DNA of 64,000 nucleotides from Bradyrhizobium sp. 190 (lineage in GTDB: Bacteria > Pseudomonadota > Alphaproteobacteria > Rhizobiales > Xanthobacteraceae), in contig NZ_JADPJL010000047.1 in NCBI RefSeq assembly GCF_023073415.1, positions 124,001 through 188,000 on the forward strand, given 5' to 3'. The notes below the pieces were generated by a model that saw only the letters and a program-made list of their open reading frames with translations, had not been told where the DNA came from and did not search any database. The translations under genes were made by a program, and so were the position numbers. Shown here one piece after another: positions 59,831-64,000 of the stretch (position 1 is its first letter; each line of letters starts with the position of its first letter).

Positions 59831-60454
59831 ATGTTATACTCGCAAAGCCCACCACTGACAGCCGATGAACCTTCGTCCGGCGGGTTTGCGCGCGATCCGG
59901 ACGTCCGATCCGATCAGCGCGTTGGTAGACGGCGCGTGAAGCCGTCGATCGATCCTCCCCATCACTACCGCTTCGGGGAGGGGCCGCTGGCGAGTGGCCG
60001 GCCGTCGGTTGGCAGGCGAATATTCCGCTCCCTTACCCGGTTTTCTATTGCGGTTCTCATCGGTGTCGGCGCAACGCTTGGCTGGCAGTCCTACGGTGAT
60101 GCAGCAAAGGAAATGCTGGTAGCCCGGGCTCCGGCGCTGGCCTGGGTGGTATCCGTTTCGACGACGAAGCCGCCAGTCGTAGCCGCAACTTCCACTGACC
60201 CGATCCAGCAGCTTGCGCCCTTGGCATCCAATCTCGATGTCGTGCGGCGCAGCGTAGAACAACTCGCTGCCAAGCAAGAACAGATGGCCCAGAACATTGC
60301 GGCGCTACGGGCTGCTGAGGAGAACTTCAGACAGAAGATGTCATCCACGCCTCCGGCCCCGGCCCAGCAGGCGGCCTCCATCCCGCAGCCCAAACCTCCG
60401 CAACCCAAGATCGACTCTCGCCTGCCGCCTTCCGGACCACAGCTCTCGCGCTGA
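59831..60454 (+). CDS. Membrane protein with coiled-coil and Pro-rich tail
   Basis: A 207-residue protein. A polar N-terminus (about 1-65) is followed by one membrane segment (about 69-92: LTRFSIAVLIGVGATLGWQ), a coiled-coil (about 130-165: LDVVRRSVEQLAAKQEQMAQNIAALRAAEENF) and a Pro/Gln-rich tail. GGAGG 6 nt upstream of ATG 59831 marks the start. I associate such proteins with Bradyrhizobium, unnamed. No function is known. Confidence 0.75.
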   Translation: MLYSQSPPLTADEPSSGGFARDPDVRSDQRVGRRRVKPSIDPPHHYRFGEGPLASGRPSVGRRIFRSLTRFSIAVLIGVGATLGWQSYGDAAKEMLVARAPALAWVVSVSTTKPPVVAATSTDPIQQLAPLASNLDVVRRSVEQLAAKQEQMAQNIAALRAAEENFRQKMSSTPPAPAQQAASIPQPKPPQPKIDSRLPPSGPQLSR

Positions 60455-60637
60455 CGGCCCGGATCGCCGGCGGCGATCGCTCAGCCTTGATCAGCGGCTG
60501 GGAGGCGACAAGCGCATCGTTGAGTTGACCGCCTCGCCAGTCCCAGGGGTGAGCCAATTTTGGCAGACTCGACCCGACGACCGTGCTAAGGTTTATGTTC
60601 TTGGGTCGATCGCCGGTCTCCCGGATTGAGGTGCTGC

Positions 60638-62059
60638 GTGTCTACGGTTACGCCTTTCCCAGGACCTTCGCACCCGCCGAACACCAGCCAGGATGATTTC
60701 GAGCGTGAGGTCGCTGCCCGCTTTGGCCTTGTTCCGAATTTTTTCCGATCTGCACCGGACGCACCTTTGGTCGTTCGCGAATTGTGGCTGTTCGCGAAGT
60801 CGGCCTATCTGGACAGCCCCATCCCAACGCTGTTCAAGGAACGGCTCTTTGTCTATCTCTCCCGCTTTTGCGAAGTTCGCTACTGCATTACGCGACACTG
60901 CGGCTTCCTATTGGGACTAGGTCGGTCGGCCGGCGATCCAGACGCACCGGTGATGACGATTGCCCAGGTGGTTCGTCTGCTCCAGCGCCCCATACCTTCC
61001 GATGAACACGTTGGTGAGGCGCTCGCCCGCCTAGAAGCCGTCGCAGGACCGATCGATTGGCCCTCACCCGAGACCTCCTACGATGAGGACCTTCTAACTG
61101 CGGCCACCGTGCTTTTTCTTCAACCAGCGCGCGCCGACCGAGCGAAGCAAGCACTGCGCACCGCGCTTGGCGGCGAAAAATTCGAGCTGCTGATCGGGTT
61201 TCTGACGTTTATCCGGTCAGCTCACTATTGGACATTGATGCATCCGGAGTTGGCCCTTGAAGACGACGTAAAGGAGCTGCTGCGCGAGCATGAGAAACTC
61301 GCCAAGCTGCTGTTGGAAGATTCTGAAGCTGGCCGTTGTGAAATGGGGACACGGCTGTTTGAGGAACTCGCATCCCTACGCGAACTCAACGAACGAGACG
61401 AGCTTAGAAAGGCAAAGCTTGCCCTTGAAGAGAGCGGACGGCAAAAAGACCTGCTGATGAAGGAGATCGATCACCGCATCAAAAACAGCCTGCAGATTGT
61501 GTCGAGCCTACTGTACATGCACGCCAACACCGCCGGCGACGCTGCAGGTCAATTCCACAATGCCGCCGCGCGGGTTGCGGCTATCGCCGCCGTTCATAAA
61601 CAACTTCATAGATCTGACGACGTCGGAACGGTCGCGCTTGATCAATATCTCATAGACCTTTGCCGGGAAATCACAGCGGCATCGAGCAGCCTCGATCAAG
61701 CCTGGACGCTGGACGTCGACGCCGACCCGCTCGTCATCCGAACTGATCTCGCGGTGCCGCTTGGCCTTATCGTCAACGAACTGGTCACGAACGCCCTTCA
61801 GCATTCGCGACCTTCGAGCGGAGGCGGGCGCGTGCAGATTGTGCTTAAAACCTCGCCCGGCAGTTTTTCAATCACTGTCTCCGATGAGGGCAATGGCCCG
61901 CCGCTACCCGCCGAGACGCAAACCTCTGGACTCGGCGCTCGAATGGTTCAGGCGTTCGCTAGCCAAATCGAGGCCACGATCACAAAAGGGCGCAGCCCTG
62001 AAGGTTATGCCGTTATGGTAACGGTCCCTCGTCGCGCGGATGCCCTCGATCAAACGTAG
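60638..62059 (+). CDS. Histidine kinase with N-terminal AhpD/CMD-like domain
   Basis: About 473 residues from GTG 60638 (GAGG 6 nt upstream). Residues 15-200 look like an AhpD/carboxymuconolactone-decarboxylase helical domain: FGLVPNFFRSAPDAPLV, then ERLFVYLSRFCEVRYCITRH with Cys78, Cys83 and His87 at the redox motif, followed by a further Cys88. A coiled linker (about 210-265) leads to a HisKA_2 kinase: His279 in LMKEIDHRIKNSLQIV, Asn380/Asn385 in LIVNELVTNALQHS, and the D-E-G-N-G (416-420) and GLG (431-433) ATP-lid blocks. No response regulator is adjacent. It is plausibly a peroxide or redox sensor. It converges with the AI-2E-like gene 81 nt away. Confidence 0.9.
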   Translation: MSTVTPFPGPSHPPNTSQDDFEREVAARFGLVPNFFRSAPDAPLVVRELWLFAKSAYLDSPIPTLFKERLFVYLSRFCEVRYCITRHCGFLLGLGRSAGDPDAPVMTIAQVVRLLQRPIPSDEHVGEALARLEAVAGPIDWPSPETSYDEDLLTAATVLFLQPARADRAKQALRTALGGEKFELLIGFLTFIRSAHYWTLMHPELALEDDVKELLREHEKLAKLLLEDSEAGRCEMGTRLFEELASLRELNERDELRKAKLALEESGRQKDLLMKEIDHRIKNSLQIVSSLLYMHANTAGDAAGQFHNAAARVAAIAAVHKQLHRSDDVGTVALDQYLIDLCREITAASSSLDQAWTLDVDADPLVIRTDLAVPLGLIVNELVTNALQHSRPSSGGGRVQIVLKTSPGSFSITVSDEGNGPPLPAETQTSGLGARMVQAFASQIEATITKGRSPEGYAVMVTVPRRADALDQT

Positions 62060-62140
62060 GGTGCCGATCGATCCGGATTCGACACCTCTTGTTGGCTCAT
62101 CGCCTGAGGCTGGGATTGTCCGTGATTGGCGCTGCTCAGG

Positions 62141-64000
62141 CTACCGGGGCACCACCTGCCCGACCGTTGCCGATGAGGCAGCAGGGGGCGATTTCACCGA
62201 AGCTTCTCCGTGCGCATCGCTCGTTGTAATGGTTGCGACGACGTCGGCGGCTATCGTTTCAAGCAATGCGACTTCGTTTTCTTCCAGCGCGCGGGGTTCT
62301 GAGTCGAGAATGCACAGCGCTCCGATTATCAGACCGTCGGCCGCACGTAGCGGCGCGCCGGCATAGAAGCGCATGTTCCATTGGTCTATCGTCTCGTTAT
62401 CGGCAAAGCGCGGGTCGCGCTCGATATCCGAAACCACCAGCGTCTCCTCGTTAGCCACAACGTAGTTGCAGATCGCGTGTTCGCGGTCCATCGGCAGCAG
62501 CGTGCCTGTATCGTCGGTGATGGCATTTGGCAACTTGCCACTTTGTCCGACGAAGTATTCTCGGTCCTTATCGATGGTGGTGATCACGGCAAGGCTGGTG
62601 TTGAATACGTCGGCCGCGCGTTTGGCGAGTGCATCCAGAGCTTCACGTTTGTCACCCTCCAAGACCCCGGTCGCTTTGAGCGCGTCGACACGCTCTGCGT
62701 CGTTGTCAGGTATGGGGGCTTGCTGGGCTGCCTTGGCTTCTTCAGGAGCGACGATGCGGTGAATACGACGAACCGCCTCATCAACCGAAGTCACGACAGC
62801 ATCGGCTTTGAGCGCTGCGAGGGATTCGTCAGTCAACAGTTCTGGCGGCGCGTTCCATAGCGCAAGGACGATGCGCATATTCGGCCATCGTCTTCGCAGA
62901 CGTCGGCAGGCGTGGCGAGCGGGAATGGCCGGATTCGGCGTAAAGTAACTGAGGCAGACAATGTCTGCGCTCTTCAGGTCGAGCTTGGCCAGATAGTCGG
63001 CATTGATGCTTGCAGCGGGTTGGGAAGCTGCGGCGATTCCTGCGAAAGAGAGCGCATGGGCCAGCATCTCGCCGGCGAGGGCATCGATCTCCCATTTCCC
63101 TCCGATGCACAGGACCCTAGGCTTTGCCTCCGGACTCAGGGAGGAGGGGTATTGATCCTTCAGGTCGTCGAGCAGCGTATCCATTCCGCTTGCCAGGCGC
63201 AGCCGGTGCTCGGCGCTCGCGTTCTGCAGATATTCCTCGCTTGCCAGACGAAGGACCTCAATGCCGATTTCATCATAGAATGATACGATCGAAGATTTTT
63301 CGATCTCGGTGCTTGCGATCTCGACAGCTTCGTCGGCATCATCTGCAATCAGCCGCTGATAGATGCGGGCCGGAACATCCAGTGCAGGCGTCGAGCCGAG
63401 CATGGTGGCGAGGAAGCGCAACTGCGGCAGATTGCGCCCAAGAACCAGCAGACAAACCGTGAGGGGGGTGGAGAGGATCAGCCCTACGGGACCCCAAAGC
63501 GCTGTCCATAATATGGCCGCGGCGATCAGCGCTATGGCCGACAGGCCGGTACTGGAACCATAGAGCAGCGGCTCGACAATGTTGTTGCTTGTCAACTCGA
63601 GGACGACGATCAGCGCAACAGTCCAAAGCAGCATGCTCCAGCCGCTGTCGACGGCAAAGGCGAGCGCGACTGGAAAGATCGCAGCAATCAGCGGGCCGAC
63701 ATAGGGGACGAAGCGCATGACCGCGCCGACGGCGCCCCACAGCAGGGCGCCGGGTACGCCGATGATCCAGAGGCCGGCAGCTAGCGGCACGCCGTAGCTG
63801 ACGTTTACGAGTAGCTGCATCAGAAGGTATCTGCTGATACGTGCGCCAGCCTCCTGAATCGCGTCGGTCGAGCGATGGAAGTTCCCTCCCAACAGCCGCA
63901 GAAGCCGGTCGCGAAGATCGCCGATATCAAGCAGCGCCAGAAAGACGAAGATCAGGATGATGCCGGCGGTCGCCAGGGGCTCCGCTGAGCGCACAACCCA
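62141..64000 (-). CDS. AI-2E-type membrane protein fused to B12-binding-like and GAF domains (5' end outside window)
   Basis: 619 codons are visible and the reading frame runs off the right edge (upstream codons GTT and TGG are open). The visible N-terminal part (about 63430-64000) is the second half of an AI-2E/PerM-type transporter: ISRYLLMQLLVNVSYGVPLAAGLWIIGVPG, RFVPYVGPLIAAIFPV, ELTSNNIVEPLLYG, TALWGPVGLILSTPLTVCLLVLG. A helical linker (63160-63430) precedes a B12-binding-like fold (62770-63120; RVLCIGGKWEIDALAGEMLAHALSF; no D-x-H-x2-G seen). A GAF domain (62180-62680; FNTSLAVITTIDKDREYFVG, ICNYVVANEETLVVSDI, APLRAADGLIIGALCI) closes it. The fusion suggests a sensory or regulated transporter. 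Confidence 0.85.
   Translation of the reverse strand, partial: WVVRSAEPLATAGIILIFVFLALLDIGDLRDRLLRLLGGNFHRSTDAIQEAGARISRYLLMQLLVNVSYGVPLAAGLWIIGVPGALLWGAVGAVMRFVPYVGPLIAAIFPVALAFAVDSGWSMLLWTVALIVVLELTSNNIVEPLLYGSSTGLSAIALIAAAILWTALWGPVGLILSTPLTVCLLVLGRNLPQLRFLATMLGSTPALDVPARIYQRLIADDADEAVEIASTEIEKSSIVSFYDEIGIEVLRLASEEYLQNASAEHRLRLASGMDTLLDDLKDQYPSSLSPEAKPRVLCIGGKWEIDALAGEMLAHALSFAGIAAASQPAASINADYLAKLDLKSADIVCLSYFTPNPAIPARHACRRLRRRWPNMRIVLALWNAPPELLTDESLAALKADAVVTSVDEAVRRIHRIVAPEEAKAAQQAPIPDNDAERVDALKATGVLEGDKREALDALAKRAADVFNTSLAVITTIDKDREYFVGQSGKLPNAITDDTGTLLPMDREHAICNYVVANEETLVVSDIERDPRFADNETIDQWNMRFYAGAPLRAADGLIIGALCILDSEPRALEENEVALLETIAADVVATITTSDAHGEASVKSPPAASSATVGQVVPR

Overview
The window is 64 kb of high-GC alphaproteobacterial chromosome, most likely Bradyrhizobium or a close relative in the Nitrobacteraceae. 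Support comes from a D-tartrate dehydratase whose catalytic residues fall at the numbering I recall for the B. japonicum enzyme, an Irr-type iron box in front of bacterioferritin, malonyl-CoA decarboxylase, intracellular PHB depolymerase, several small families frequent in this group, and many intergenic inverted repeats of the kind scattered through these genomes. I see no tRNA, rRNA, CRISPR array, insertion sequence, integrase or phage gene. This reads as ordinary chromosome with mixed metabolic and stress genes.

Layout. 0-4 kb: start of a leftward pqqABC operon, then a rightward PQQ-type sugar dehydrogenase homologue and a diheme cytochrome c. 4-9 kb: amidase, glutathione peroxidase with DUF3297, D-tartrate dehydratase (tarD), serA. 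9-15.6 kb: malonyl-CoA decarboxylase, AraC/MFS divergent pair, membrane and envelope proteins, an orphan solute-binding protein. 16-19 kb: a formate/nitrite-family channel followed by one polypeptide holding a PP2C phosphatase, a Ser/Thr kinase and a C-terminal membrane anchor, the most intriguing pair in the window. 19-25 kb: PHB depolymerase, GST, cupin and an enolase-superfamily enzyme. 25-34 kb: a region of decay with a PAS-PAS-PAS-nucleotidyl cyclase broken by a frameshift and an amber codon, a frameshifted alpha/beta hydrolase and a doubtful secreted-protein remnant, among intact AraC, SMP-30, GNAT, GMC oxidoreductase and SnoaL-like genes.

33.7-39.4 kb: a vanA-gntR-vanB Rieske monooxygenase operon with two matching GTATNCATAC sites upstream, an O-methyltransferase and a Baeyer-Villiger-type monooxygenase, suggesting catabolism of aromatic or ketone compounds. 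39.5-43.5 kb: MoxR AAA ATPase and CoxE-like VWA protein separated by a GlsB-type membrane protein, then two sulfurtransferases. 43.5-54.4 kb: envelope genes (L,D-transpeptidase with tandem repeats, lytic transglycosylase, paralogous glycine-rich secreted proteins) and ettA. 54.6-55.5 kb: bfd, an ICE-like box and bfr, an iron storage and release unit. 55.6-64 kb: assorted small proteins, then a histidine kinase with an AhpD-like front end facing an AI-2E-type membrane protein fused to B12-binding-like and GAF domains, which runs off the window.

All assignments come from reading the translated sequence and recalled family features. No database search was run.
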